Part shown: piece after piece, positions 23,989 to 35,464 of the stretch
Position numbering within the stretch: position 1 is the stretch's first letter
How the letters are laid out: each line of letters begins with the position of its first letter
Assembly (NCBI RefSeq): GCF_037975245.1
Contig: NC_092572.1
Location: 8,499,001-8,563,000 of the forward strand
Length of the DNA stretch: 64,000 nucleotides
From: Apostichopus japonicus
Taxonomy: Eukaryota > Echinodermata > Holothuroidea > Aspidochirotida > Stichopodidae
Direction: 5' to 3'
Made by a program: the position numbers and the translations under genes
Notes under the pieces: generated by a model
What the model was told of the DNA's origin: nothing
Database searches by the model: none
The model's input: the letters and a program-made list of their open reading frames with translations, nothing else

Positions 23989-25140
23989 ATGGATATCCAC
24001 GTAGAAGCAGTTACCTGCGTACCATTATTACCAACTGGCCAGCCTGATCAGAGCAGCAAAGTTGAAACTGACATCAATAATCCTCTCCAGAGAAAAGAGC
24101 TCAGTTTAGGAGAAGTAGTTTCCAAAGAGAATGCAGAAGAAGTTGTTGGCCGTGAGAAGGTTGATGATACAACGAGAGAAGAATCGAGGGAGGAGTGTTC
24201 ACCAGAGGGTTTTGTAAATCTACTGAAGAAACGTTATGGAATAGTTTTGACTTTTATCACAGCCTTGTGTTTTGCCATCCTTAGCGTCCTAATCAGACTA
24301 GTTTTAGAAACGATTCAACCTTTCCAGGCAATTTTAATGTTTATGCCTGTAATGACATTCGGGTCAATCTTCCTTGGAATATGCCAGCGAATCTCAATTC
24401 CTGAAAAATATCAGTGCTACATCTGGCTTACCCTCAGCGGAAGCTGCTTGTCACTAAATACTGTGTTTTTCGTTGTTTCTATAACGTACATCGACGTCGC
24501 TGACGCTACGACAATCCTGTACACTTCACTTATTTTTGTTGGTATATTCAGTTGGATTTTCCTAAGAGAGCCGCTTCGTCCGTTTGACTTTCTTTTTGCT
24601 TTATTAGCGTTCGTTGGTGTTACGTTTGTTGCTCGACCCTCATTTATCTTTGGTTCGGACGGATTGGAGGCAACATCTAACAGTAATCCCATTGTTGGTA
24701 TCGCCTTTGCCCTTGGCGCCGCTTTTTCAATAACGTTGTTGTATGTGTTTATACGAAAACAGTCAGCCCTCGAAATACACACGTTTTTCTCAATGTTTTT
24801 TAACTCAACAGTAGTAGTGATCGTTTCTTTGGTGGCTGCCATTGTCGTTGGTAACTGGACGAAACCGACTCCCGAGAGCTGGATGTACTCTTTATTGGCT
24901 GGTGTCATCAATCTCTTTGGTCAAACTGCACTTTATTTTGCATTGAAAGTAGAGTCCGCAACCATTGTGACAGTTATGTTAACTATAGAAATCGTCTTTT
25001 CGTTTATATTTCAATTCTTAATACTTCAAATATCTGCTGTTTGGACTTCTTATGTTGGCGCTACATTGGTCATAGTTGCGTGTATCGGAATTACTTTAAA
25101 GAACAGACCACCGACGAAGACCACTGATCTTGAAAACTGA
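23989..25140 (+). CDS. SLC35G: SLC35G-like membrane protein (EamA/DMT superfamily), copy A
   Basis: Predicted multi-pass transporter-like protein of 383 residues with two EamA repeats (drug/metabolite transporter superfamily), the layout of SLC35G1/TMEM20. The substrate of the family is not well established. About 75 hydrophilic N-terminal residues precede roughly ten hydrophobic helices. Conserved elements include YIWLTLSG, the TILYTSL segment, REPLRPFDFLFALLAFVGV, ARPSFIFG, the IRKQS loop and LTIEIVFSF with WTSYVGA near the end. I start at the ATG at 23989. An upstream in-frame ATG at 23947 lies before an acceptor-like attcag and is probably intronic, so a short upstream coding exon is possible. 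An AATAAA signal follows at 25235. Most complete of three paralogues in the window. Confidence 0.88.
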   Translation: MDIHVEAVTCVPLLPTGQPDQSSKVETDINNPLQRKELSLGEVVSKENAEEVVGREKVDDTTREESREECSPEGFVNLLKKRYGIVLTFITALCFAILSVLIRLVLETIQPFQAILMFMPVMTFGSIFLGICQRISIPEKYQCYIWLTLSGSCLSLNTVFFVVSITYIDVADATTILYTSLIFVGIFSWIFLREPLRPFDFLFALLAFVGVTFVARPSFIFGSDGLEATSNSNPIVGIAFALGAAFSITLLYVFIRKQSALEIHTFFSMFFNSTVVVIVSLVAAIVVGNWTKPTPESWMYSLLAGVINLFGQTALYFALKVESATIVTVMLTIEIVFSFIFQFLILQISAVWTSYVGATLVIVACIGITLKNRPPTKTTDLEN

Positions 25141-25234
25141 CAGGGAAGATGTTGAGGACACATCAAACCTTCCATTTTGTTTTAGCAACTGTTATGTTAG
25201 ATAGCATAGTTCCTGTTTTACCGAAATATTTTCC

Positions 25235-25240
25235 AATAAA
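25235..25240 (+). promoter_or_regulatory. Polyadenylation signal AATAAA of SLC35G copy A
   Basis: Canonical AATAAA about 95 bases after the stop codon. The cleavage site is not determined. Confidence 0.6.
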
Positions 25241-27149
25241 AACATTTCGATCGAATTTAAGGAAAAAATTGGCATGCAAATCATAAATATTATTGATGAG
25301 AAGTTAACATTAATTAACCAAGTAGAATGACGATATTGCACTTAGTATATAAAGCTCTTTGAGAAGTATATATGCACAGAATAGTTTTCCTACCAGGAAA
25401 TGGTATCAATGGATGGCTTGTTGATTAAAATCATACATTCTTTTTCATATTCATTTTAATTGTTATGCCATTTTCTTACAGAGTAACTTATCGTTTCAAG
25501 AAATTACCAGTTACAGGTACATACAGGTTACCATTCTTTTGGAAAATTCACTTGTATTACAAATTTACAAGTCAGTTCAGTTCAGTTGATTATTACGAAA
25601 TTTGTTAATCTGGAATAATACAAAACGAGAGATTATTCCAACACGAATTGGTCGATCATTAAAGTCGAAATCATGATATTAAGAGGAAAAGAATTATCCA
25701 CAGACTTTCTTGTTAGGTCAACAATGAGGAGTATCGTACGTTGTTCAAAATAATAAACAAGTATGGAGTGAATGTATTAATTACGATAATCAAACAGATG
25801 TAATATGATAAATGGATGTTATGAACTGAACTTAAAAACAGTCGAGTATTAATAAGAACTATATTAACTTCTTTGTCGCGAAACATCTACGTAGTGAAAT
25901 ATGTCACTTTCTGGATAAACGGTATTTAAAATTCGTCTTTAGGCCGCAAGGATGAACTAATCTGGAACAATATTTTAAAGCTGAAGTAATCTGAAATATA
26001 CTTTTCTTTACCAGATTTATATTTGTCTTACTTTTTGGAATCATTTACATTTACTGTCCATGTGATAGTATCTGCTTCTGTATTTAAAGGCGTAGCTAAT
26101 TTGTTTTCATATTAATGAGGTAATCTCAAGTTTAAACAATTAATTCATCAAGTTTGAAAATGTTACCGTTTTGAAATTTGTATGTGAAAAAATATACTAA
26201 TATGAAATATATCTGGTTGTTGTTGGCGAAACAATCGAACTCATTATAATAATTTTCTGGTTACTGAGGTTACTAAAGATTTTTTTCTGCTTCTTTAGGT
26301 CAAAACCACAACCTCATAGCATCAATATAAATCCTACATTATTTCCCACCAGAATATCCTTTTAATTATTCGACCATTATGCATCGTAGGAGGAAGAAAA
26401 ACTATTACCCTTTTGTCTTAATTTGATAAATTTTTATCTTGACTTTAGACATAATCGGTTTAAGAATACTGCTAACCAAACGTAAAAAAAGACCAAACAA
26501 ATGTTGAATTAGACATGGTTGCGGTTGGAGTTTCAGCAACACATTCGCCAGGTTCTTGGTTCTAATCCGCAACAAGAAGCATATTATCTTAACCTATTCG
26601 CAATTGCTGCCTTGTCGTGTTGGTGAGCCGTGGTTTCGTATATCTGATTGAGAATTGCAGACGGGTTTGTTTCCGTTTTATATTCAACGGTTTAGAAACG
26701 GCTTCGTTCACAATAGCACGTCTTCAGTGATGATGTGTGGGGCTATTTCACTTCTCTCAGTATTTGATAAGAGGTCAGATGCTGAGGAACACTGGTCCGT
26801 CGGACGGGCAGGCCAAGTGACAGTCCCGGGAGTAGAATGTATGTTACAATATCACACCTACATCGTAACTCTCTGAACACTTATTTCAATTAGGATTGAT
26901 GTAAGCCGATGTTCACTTACGATCATCACATGGATTTGGCTTGAAATTACCTTCTGTTGGCTTCCTAACCCTATCGAAATACTAAACTAAGCTATTATTG
27001 CAGTGAATATAATGATGTTTACTTGTTAATGATGGTAACCTACTTATATCTCAGGTATTGCCAAAATCTAAAATTGAAAAATCGAATGTTTTTACTGGTA
27101 GGTTTTTGGTTTCTATGATAATTGTAAACTTTGCATTCATGATGGCGTA
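25241..27149. other. Intergenic, no supported gene
   Basis: AT-rich sequence with no recognised coding, RNA or bounded repeat content. Confidence 0.5.
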
Positions 27150-27930
27150 TGTGGAGGTCAAAGGTCGTTTGGGTCACTTGGGGTCAAATTGTGAAAACCT
27201 TGTCAACACCAAATCTCAAGAAGGTAAGCTTTAGCAGATCTCATATTTAATGTGAATATGAACCACACTGAGTGCAAGTAGCCTATAGTTTATGTGTGAA
27301 GGTCAAAGGTCATTTGGGGTCACCAGGGGTCAACGTCTTGAAAACCTTGTAAACACGATATTTTAAGAAGGGAAGCTTAAGCAGACCTCATATTTAGTAT
27401 GTTGAAGTACCACATTGATTACAAGAAGCCTATTGCTTTTAGTGGAGATCAAAGCTCGTTTGGGGTCATCATATATCAAATTGTGTAAACCTTGTAAACA
27501 TGATATCTCAATATTACAAGTTTGGGCACTTCACATACTTCGTATGAAGTGTAGAACACTGAGTTAAAGAAGCCTTTATTGATTTTGGTTAAGGGCCAAA
27601 GGTCATTTGAAGTCAACAAACTCCAAAAATTCACTTTACTCCCCATCTTACCCGTCTCTCTACACTAACGCACCTTCCTAAACAATGTCGCAAGGGAAGT
27701 TTGGCCAGATCGGAAATCTAGTATGTAATTGTAACACATTGAGTACAAGAAGCTTCATGTCGTAGGCGGTGGTCAATGGTAGTTTGAAATCACCAGGGGT
27801 TAGATTGAGAAAACCATGTTTTACACAATATTTCAGCAAGAAAAGATGTCATATTTAGTATGTTGATGTATCACGTTTAGTACAAGAAGCCTGTTCTTGA
27901 GGTCAATGGTCATTTCAGGACAGCCTTTGT
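27150..27930 (+). repeat. Diverged satellite, about 145-bp period, six copies with AGGTCA pairs
   Basis: Units recur near 27155, 27299, 27444, 27594, 27768 and 27898. Each holds a variant of AGGTCAAAGGTCATTTGGGG, then TCA..., AAAACCTTGTAAACA, AGCAGA and ACATTGA.TACAAGAAGCC. The units are clearly diverged, so the array is old. The AGGTCA-A-AGGTCA half-sites form a DR1 nuclear-receptor motif, perfect in the second unit. Confidence 0.8.
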
Positions 27931-28092
27931 CATTGTGAATTTGTTGTTTGTCACATCACACTGCTTTTCACTGTATTACTATGATCAAGTATGTTGTTCA
28001 TCCTCACTATTCATTACTGTCGATTCATGAAGAAAACTGCATCGAAACCACGATGCATTTTGTATTCTTGTTTTATACTGTATTACCTCTCT

Positions 28093-28160
28093 AAATTCAG
28101 CGAGGTAGCCAGGAATTTGCGGGGGGGGGGGGTGGGGAGCACATCTTGCGACGTTGATAT
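28093..28160. repeat. Repeat terminus CAGCGAGGTAGCCAGG, copy 1
   Basis: CAGCGAGGTAGCCAGGAATTT then a long G-run, AGCACAT and TTGCGACGTTGATATGG. It matches 28617-28675 in the same orientation. Termini of this kind look like transposon inverted repeats, and a possible opposite end, GGCTACATCCCTG, lies at about 30790-30802. No matching target duplication is seen. Confidence 0.45.
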
Positions 28161-28267
28161 GGAGGAGGGTTGTAAGGGGAGGGAGTGTCTCCCTTCCCTT
28201 TGAGAAATTTGTGAACAAGGTCCTTAGATGCGATCTTGTGCAATGTTTTGCCAGTTTAATCATTATG

Positions 28268-28302
28268 ATATGATATCATATTATCAGCAGATTTTGTTTC
28301 CT
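28268..28302 (+). repeat. 35-bp direct repeat, copy 1 (copy 2 at 30806-30840)
   Basis: Begins ATATGATATCATATTATC and ends TTTGTTTCCT. An identical 35-bp copy occurs at 30806-30840. The two bracket 2.5 kb that includes the foldback arrays. Confidence 0.8.
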
Positions 28303-28616
28303 GTTTGAATTCTTTTACATGTTCTTTACATATTATATCAGAAAGACAAACATAGTGCTCTTTTACAATTTTTCCAGTAGGATGATTCTTGTTTATTGTC
28401 CAATGTCTGGACTTTAATATATTTGACGAACTTAACTGGTGGACAATATAAACTTTCATATTTTGTAGCAGAATTACACATCATTATGAACAGATTATAG
28501 GGTTTCTACTGTGCATATATTAAAAGGGAGTGGTACTCATAGAATGTTGCAATTTTAAATACATCTGGTAATGTTTAAAACAATGCAGAGCCAGAATATA
28601 TGCTTGGGCTAAGTCA

Positions 28617-28675
28617 GCGACGTAGCCAGGAATTTGAAAGGGGGGGGGAGCACTTTTTGCGATTGATATGGATTT
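28617..28675. repeat. Repeat terminus CAGCGACGTAGCCAGG, copy 2
   Basis: Direct-orientation match to 28093-28160, immediately left of the foldback array. Confidence 0.45.
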
Positions 28676-28706
28676 TCAAAGTTGTAGGCACGACTATCTG
28701 AGCGGA

Positions 28707-29695
28707 AGCAGGACACTTCGCCCCACAACCATTTCGCCCAACTGCCATTTCGACCAACCTTACCATTTCGCCCAACCAGCCTGTTCATTTCGCCCAACCA
28801 GCCTGGTCATTTCGCCCAACCAGTCTGGTCATTTCGCCCAACCAGCCTTGTCATTTCGCCCAACCAGCCTGGTCATTTCGCCCAACCTTGATTAAATAAG
28901 ATACTTCAAAAGGAATCGTTCGGGAATTGTTAACGTTACAGGATACGAACCGAGGATGGATCAGTGTGTTAGGGCTTAGGTTTGATAGTAAACGTTCGAA
29001 TATTAAGGAAACTGAAGTCCTTTATTTTTTATAACTTTAGTTAGGAAACGTTCGGGAATTTTTAACGTTACACGATACGAACCGAATATTAAGGAATCTT
29101 GAGGATGGATCAGTGTTTAAGGGGTTAGGTTTGATAGTAAACGTTCGAGAATTGTTAACGTTACGGGATACGAACCGAGTATTAAGAAAACCATAAGTCG
29201 TGGTTAAAAAAAAATTGAACTAGTGAAATAGAAACGGTTATATTATTCCACACCGATTCCCCTTTGTTTGTATAATAATAAAACTTCCATATAATAATAA
29301 TGTAAGTTCCAATAATATAACCCAAAATAAATCAAATTGAACTAGTGGAATAGAAACGGTTATATTATTCCACACCGATTCCCCTTTCTTTGTATAATAA
29401 TATAACTTCCATATAATAATAATATAACTTTCAATAATATAACCCAAAATAAATCAAATTGAACTAGTGGAATAGAAAAAGTAATATTATTCTGACTGAA
29501 TATTAGTAAAAATAAGGTTGGGCGAAATGACCAACACGGTTGGGCGAAATGACCATGCTGGTTGGACGAAATGACCAACACGGTTGGGCGAAATGACTAT
29601 GCTGGTTGGGCGAAATGACCAGGCTGGTTGGGCGAAATGACCAGGCTGGTTGGGCGAAATGGCAGTTGGGCGAAATGGTTGTTGGGCGAAGTGAC
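28707..29695. mobile_element. Foldback-type element with tandem-repeat arms
   Basis: The left arm (about 28712-28890) is a tandem array of the 22-bp unit CATTTCGCCCAACCAGCCTG GT in one orientation. The right arm (about 29515-29695) is the same array in opposite orientation. The outer ends match as an inverted repeat (CACTTCGCCC...ACAACC with GGTTGTTGGGCGAAGTG). The interior holds two further tandem sets: a GTTAACGTTAC-containing unit repeated about three times (28906-29190) and a 121-bp unit repeated twice (29216-29475). Long inverted repeats built of short tandem units define foldback elements, including sea urchin TU elements. No transposase seen. Confidence 0.75.
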
Positions 29696-29847
29696 TAGAA
29701 AGCGTTTCAATCACTCATTTGCATTATTTTTATTGATGAAAAATTGTAACTCTAAGTGAAAAAAACGTAAGGTAAAATTATGTTATCATTGCAGCCACCT
29801 TTAAAGCATGCAGTCATCGCAATTTTAATATTGAATATTAGTAAAAA

Positions 29848-30055
29848 TAAAGTTGGGCGAAATGACCAACACGGTTGGGCGAAATGACCATGCTGGTTGG
29901 GCGAAATGACCAGGCCGGTTGGGCGAAATGACCAGGCCGGTTGGGCGAAATGACCATGCTGGTTGGGCGAAATGACCAGGCTGGTTGGGCGAAATGACCA
30001 GGCTGGTTGGGCGAAATGGCAGTTGGGCGAAATGGTTGTTGGGCGAAGTGACTAG
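29848..30055 (-). repeat. Third TTGGGCGAAATGACC array, half of a second foldback element
   Basis: Repeats the right arm of the preceding element, including the leading GAATATTAGTAAAAATAA and the trailing GGGCGAAGTGACTAGAAAGC, 330 bp further right and in the same orientation. It looks like a solo or duplicated arm. It ends exactly against a GCGCCA hairpin module at 30061. Confidence 0.75.
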
Positions 30056-30060
30056 AAAGC

Positions 30061-30200
30061 ATCTGAGCGGAGCGCCACCATCGGTTGGCGCGAAGCGTAC
30101 AAGAACATTTTTGGTTTTACAAACCCCCCAGATGGCCGGAAACGGCCCTTCCCGAGTGTACATTCTGGTTCCCTGGCCGCTTGCTAACTTGAGACACCTC
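30061..30200 (+). repeat. GCGCCA hairpin module, copy 2, with flank
   Basis: Contains ATCTGAGCGGAGCGCCACC and continues GATGGCCGGAAACGGC and GAGTGTACATTCTGGTTCCC, which also matches 19118-19190 in reverse. It belongs to the same family as the element at 18702-20118. Confidence 0.7.
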
Positions 30201-30805
30201 ATTTAATATCACTTTAAAGCCCCCAAAAACAAACGAGTTAAAATAGTACGTAATTCAATATTACATAATGTATTTAAAATGAGCAAGGTATACATTAACA
30301 GAGTAGTCTTACTTTTCATCTTCTGATACTTGTAGATACAAAGATAGGCCAGATATGTCTTTGATACAACTATAGCCAGTAATTGTCTTTGACACACTTG
30401 TAGCTAGTAAATGTTTAAGTTAGCCTAATAAGAGAAGGCGAGAGCTATCCGACGATTGCCATCTGATGCAAATTTCTCAACTGTTTTCAATATTATTTGC
30501 GTAAACGGGTTCTTAACTAGATGTTAAAAAAACTGACAAGATCGAATCTAGTCTTTTTCGGCGGGTAGAGTGTTGAATGAAACGGCACGCGATAGAAAGG
30601 ACAGCTTAGATGACAGAAGAATAGGTCGCCTAATTCAGCCATATTTTTTGCTACATTCATTTCAATAGTTTTTCCTGTCTAGACTCTTAAACTAGTCCAG
30701 CAAGCTTATGAATTTGACTTATGGGTGTTTTTAAGAAAAGGTAACTTGGCCAAATAAAGGGAAGGCACGGGCCTACAGTGCTACATACTGGCTACATCCC
30801 TGATC

Positions 30806-30840
30806 ATATGATATCATATTATCAGCAGATTTTGTTTCCT
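30806..30840 (+). repeat. 35-bp direct repeat, copy 2
   Basis: Identical to 28268-28302. It is preceded by GGCTACATCCCTG, a plausible right terminus for the CAGCGACGTAGCC-type element. Confidence 0.8.
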
Positions 30841-31579
30841 TGAACCATTCAGTTTGTTCAGGGGTCAAATCAACATAATACAGAAATCAAGTTTGAGCAT
30901 ATTACAATTAAAACATGATTTTTGTTGCCGTATATGGGAATTTCTATCTATTAATCTCTTGCATTAACTGCAAATATTTTTGTCACCTGTTGCGTCCATG
31001 CTGGAGTTCATTAAAGTCACCCTGTCTAGTCAGTACGGAGGGGGTACTTCACAAACATTTGGTTGGTTGGACCAAAACATTGTTTTGAAATCTACCAGAA
31101 CCTATAAGCATTACTCTTACTTGCCCTAGAGAACAATTTGGTTAGTTCATTGATATAGCAGGAGAACATTAATTAAGTCAGTAAAGGATATGATCAATAC
31201 CATTTCATGGTCTGAAAATGGTAATGTTCAATTTGAGTACTGTAGAACCATTTACGAACTTCAGTGGCTTCTAAACGTAATTAGCTACGGTATGTTTATA
31301 TCTTGGTTTAAGACCGCACTTGGAAATCCTGTACTATAGCTGGCCGTTACATTTTATTGTTGTAATTACCATTTATATCGTACTCTTTCTTTCTAGGAAG
31401 GTGTGTTCACCTCCTTTCTTATATAATTAGGTCAAGACATTGTCATTGCATTCAATCTTGCACTCCACCATACTATGACGTTACAAGCAATTTCGAATTT
31501 CAATTAAAAAAAACTACGCTAAAGTTAGGACTTATTGGAAAAGCAGGGTTAATATATTACTTAGTGATGATATGTGCAC
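30841..31579. other. 3' flank of SLC35G copy B
   Basis: No gene seen. This must contain the 3' untranslated region of the minus-strand gene. Confidence 0.45.
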
Positions 31580-33676
31580 TTAAATTGATATCCCAATACA
31601 CGCAGTTATTATCAAAAATGCTCCGACGTAAGAAGTCCATGTGGCAGCGACGTGTAGAAAAATGAACTGCATCAGGAATGTGAACACAATCTCCTGAGTT
31701 AATATAATTGTCACAAAGGTTACATTTTCTTCTCTCAGGGCAAGATAAATAGCACATTGGCCAACAAAATACAAAGAACTACACAAAATTGCCAACAAAG
31801 CCTCTTCGAATGTTGGCTGTCTCCATTTTCCACTTGCGATGACTGCGACAGCACTTACACTAACAGCAACCATAGAATTGAAGAATAGTGTAAATAAACT
31901 ATGTATTCCTAGCTGTGACTGTTTTCGAACAAACGTTAACAGAAAACTAATGGAACATGCTGCAACCAAAGCAAATCCTACCCCGATCAATGTGTTCTCG
32001 TTGTCAGAGGTGTCCATTTGATCGTTTCCAAAGACGAAAGACGGACGAGAAACAAATACGACACCGAGAAGTGCTAGAAACGCAAAACAGATTTCCCGTA
32101 GTTTTAGCGGTTCCTTCAAGATAAGCCAACTAGAAAACCCTGCAAGCATCACCGACGTATACAAGATTGCAACTGCGTTTCCGGCATCAATGAAACTCAC
32201 AGAAGAGAGGAAACAAAATGTGTTTGAGATCAGCATAACTCCACTAAGGGATAACCAGATATAATCAGTAAAACTTGTGGGAAGAGAAACTTGTTGTTGC
32301 AAGACAAAAAATAACGAGCCAATCATCGTAACGATTAAAGATATTGGGATTACTTGAAGTGGATAAAGTGTTTGCACCAGGGTCTTGAAAATAATACTGA
32401 CCGAGGCATACATAAAGGACGCTAAGATGGCTAGAAGCAAACCATAACGATCCTTTACTAGATTAAATAATTTCCAACATGTTGCTTTGAAATTGGAAGC
32501 TTTGCAATTGCCGTTATTTGTTGATCCACTATTAGCTAGCTCGGTGTTTTGTTTCTCCGTTGAGTCCAACTTTATCGTTTCTGATTTATATTCTTCTTCA
32601 GACTGTATTAATGGCGACGATGGATCATTCTCCTCATTCCGGGGCTTTACGAAGAAATAAATGAAAAAAAGAATTAAAGAATTAAAAAAACAAAACATGA
32701 AACCCCAAATGTATCAAACTATCAAAAATTGAACAACATATTGAAGACCGTCATATCATTCAACCATAATTACACCAACACGGTATCAGCCTAAACTGTT
32801 ATGTTTGGAAATTAATGTGAAACTGCGACTAACTATATGTTGGCTATTGATACGTTTTGTTCTTGGGTGTGCGCGCGTGTATGTGGATGGAATGTAGTTA
32901 ATAATTTCAAAATTGCAAAAAATAACATTGTTATTGATCAGTTGACTTCATATTGCGAAGCAGGTGCTGGTTAAATTTATGAATGATGTAAGCATCAAGC
33001 AGATCGTTACATTTATTTTGCATTTCATTTGTAAGAAACATATCATCGAATCGCTGAATGTTCCGTAAGAAAGTTCCGTGCCGAAAACACTGGGAAACAA
33101 TTTCTTCCTGTCCGAAAGGCTAGGTATAAAATTGACCTCAGTCAATGGCAATCTTCCACGTAGAATAAGCTACATATTTTGCAGACAATAAATTAATACT
33201 GTTGATAATTTTCTATGTGAGACCAACAGACTTTCTTGAGATATTACTATACTTGTGACAGGAATGCAGGAAACCTTTCAAATGAGATAATTATTTTGCT
33301 TTGCTGCTGATAATAACTTTCGATTCTGAACATAACTGCATCATGTTCGTCAATGTGCTTCATCCGAGCGATATTAAGAGTTTAATTAAAATAAAACACC
33401 TGTTTCACCTTATACTAATTTAATTAATTTTTGCTTCAGAAGCAAAGTCAATCATGTTTTGATCCTACAAGAGAGAAAACAAATGTTCTGACTCCAGCAG
33501 TGAAACCATAAATATTGATGGCTCTTCAATTAGAAATGCAGTGGAAGGATCAATTGGTTCTTCACTAATTTTATTGAAGAAATCACATTGACCATGTTTT
33601 CTAATTGACATATACCTTAACATTTGACACTTACCAAAGATCCACTAAGGCGACGAAATAATCTTGTCAGGTCCAT
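31580..33676 (-). CDS. SLC35G: SLC35G-like membrane protein, copy B, two exons
   Basis: Predicted EamA/DMT-superfamily membrane protein of 368 residues. Exon 1 (33635-33676) encodes MDLTRLFRRLSGSL and ends at a strong donor, gtaagt. Exon 2 (31580-32644) follows a T-rich tract and acceptor AG and begins PRNEEND. Both junctions are phase 0. A short acidic, Ser-rich N-terminus (about residues 15-70, with SEEEYKSETIKLDSTEKQ) precedes the hydrophobic core, which keeps YIWLSLSG, AILYTSVM, KEPLKLREICFAFLALLGV, SRPSFVFG, VRKQS and WTSYVGAFL. The open frame reads upstream of exon 2 through a hydrophobic stretch (MFCFF...), but the pyrimidine-rich sequence and the paralogous exon 1 at 36730 argue that this is intron. 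It lies head to head with copy C's exon 1. Confidence 0.85.
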
Positions 33677-34815
33677 TTCTAAATTTTCCAGCGATATTAC
33701 TTCTATAACTGTTCTGTTTTTTGTTATCTGTTATGTGTTCCAATAAAGCCAGGTAGAACGAATGAATCAAGCATCCCCATATACTGGTGAAATAAACGTG
33801 ACACTGCAGCTTCCACAATACATGCGTAATATTGATCTTTGGTTCTTTAGACGTTCCGGGGCTTGTATACCATGCACTTTATCAAAGCATGCCTTTCCTT
33901 TTGTAGCGCAATATTTAAGATATCTGCATTCCTTCCTAGTGGTCTAGTTGTGATAAGCTAAGCTGTTCGCTATGTGTATGTAAATGAGTTTATGTACCAG
34001 CTTGAAAAGTATGTGTAAGATGATAATGGCGTCCAAGCTGTTTAGTTGTACTTTTCAAAGCTGTTCGTTGTTTTATGTGTAAGCTAATTATGTTTAAAAT
34101 GGATAACAAAGGCAGGGATCAAAAACAATTTCACATTATTCAGTAACCTCAAAACTCTCTTTAATATTCAATTTTTAAGGTAACCGCTTCCTGTTTGACT
34201 GAATACGCTTGCTTTGAAAAGTGGCTCCTATATATAAGTCCTCACTAGTCACTACAATATATAGTGAGCCGCCATACGCCGTACATTCCATCTTGATTTG
34301 CTATACCTGGATAAATCTAATTCTAAGATTTTGTGTGGGTTTTCCGTCGTTTTGGCCATAAGATCAGTGTAGTATTTGTTTCTTTTCTAAAAGACTCGTA
34401 ACACACATCTGACGATGATCACACAGTTAACAGTCACGATGCAAATAGACTGGGGTTGAGAGCGGATCAGTCGTTTTGTTTGTTTGGTTTTAGTGCCCTG
34501 GTTCTTTCTTGGGTCACGTACGCGCTGTATACACAACAGACCACAGTGCAAGTGACAGCTGCTTTAACACATCAAATGTTTGTCGGACGATGTTCTTGTT
34601 TTCTGAATACTGAAAGATCTCAGAATGTTTGCAGCTGACTATCAGCCAATCAAATCATCAATAAATTTGTTAAATACAGTATTCATGAAACGCATGCTTC
34701 ACTTAGCTATATGAAAGACATTATTCAAATCAAAGCGTGTTAGCCTGGATATCGTTGGGGTTTGCATGATAAAGCTGATCGTAGATTTTTTTGCCACTGA
34801 TTTTAAAAGACAAAT
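33677..34815. other. Region between divergent SLC35G first exons
   Basis: Should contain the copy B promoter. It includes the second copy of the dispersed repeat at 34402-34505. No coding sequence supported. Confidence 0.4.
34402..34505 (+). repeat. Dispersed repeat, copy 2 (copy 1 at 3036-3140)
   Basis: Shares ACACATCTGACGATGATCAC, GGTTGAGAGCGGATCAGTC and the following GTTTGGTTTT..TGCCC.GGTTCTTTC with copy 1. Confidence 0.55.
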
Positions 34816-34860
34816 ATGGATCTTACCTGGTTGATTAGTAGTATTTTGTTATATTCACAG
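34816..34860 (+). CDS. Candidate SLC35G-type first exon (15 codons)
   Basis: An ATG opens 15 codons (MDLTWLISSILLYSQ) ending exactly at a donor-like gtatgt, phase 0, as in the first exons at 33635-33676 and 36730-36777. The start MDLT matches copy B. The rest and the upstream flank are less similar, so it could be an alternative or dead first exon, or chance. No partner exon is known. Confidence 0.3.
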
Positions 34861-35464
34861 GTATGTTAACAGGTTATGCGTGTGTTAAGGGAAAATCAGG
34901 GAAAATGCAGAATTCCTATATGTAACGGAAAACACGGATTCTGTTTTTGTCGACGGTGCCCTATCTTATATATTCGTGTATCTTTTGGATTTATTTTAAC
35001 CAGTATATAGCGCCCGAATGTATGGAACGCCAAAACCGACAAACATGCATAAACAAATTATGTAAACCTAAGTCATATAATGACCAAGAACATTTTATGC
35101 GATCCTAACACTGCCACATGATGCCGCCAATACCGACAATTTTCACAAGTCCTTATGTGGGGATCCCGCATGTCGCCACATAAGGTCTTGTAGTGACTAT
35201 GATATGTAGCCCTTTTGGCCTTCCAAGCAAACTTCATTCTATTTTTAACGTGACGGGTTTCCCAGTCAGGGACCCGTATAAAAGAAAAAAGGCCACGTGT
35301 TTTAAAAAGCACACTATTGGAATCGCGAGTCAATCTACAAGTATAGCGTTTACAGCAACTCTCGTTTACCTCCAATCCAGCCAAATTTAATCTCCTTCCG
35401 CGAGCAATTATTTACATATACAGTAACCTATATAAGCAACTTATTTTATAAGTGATATCATCGT

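Noticed and set aside
24417-24911. 164-codon minus-strand frame
   Set aside because: Antisense shadow of SLC35G copy A.
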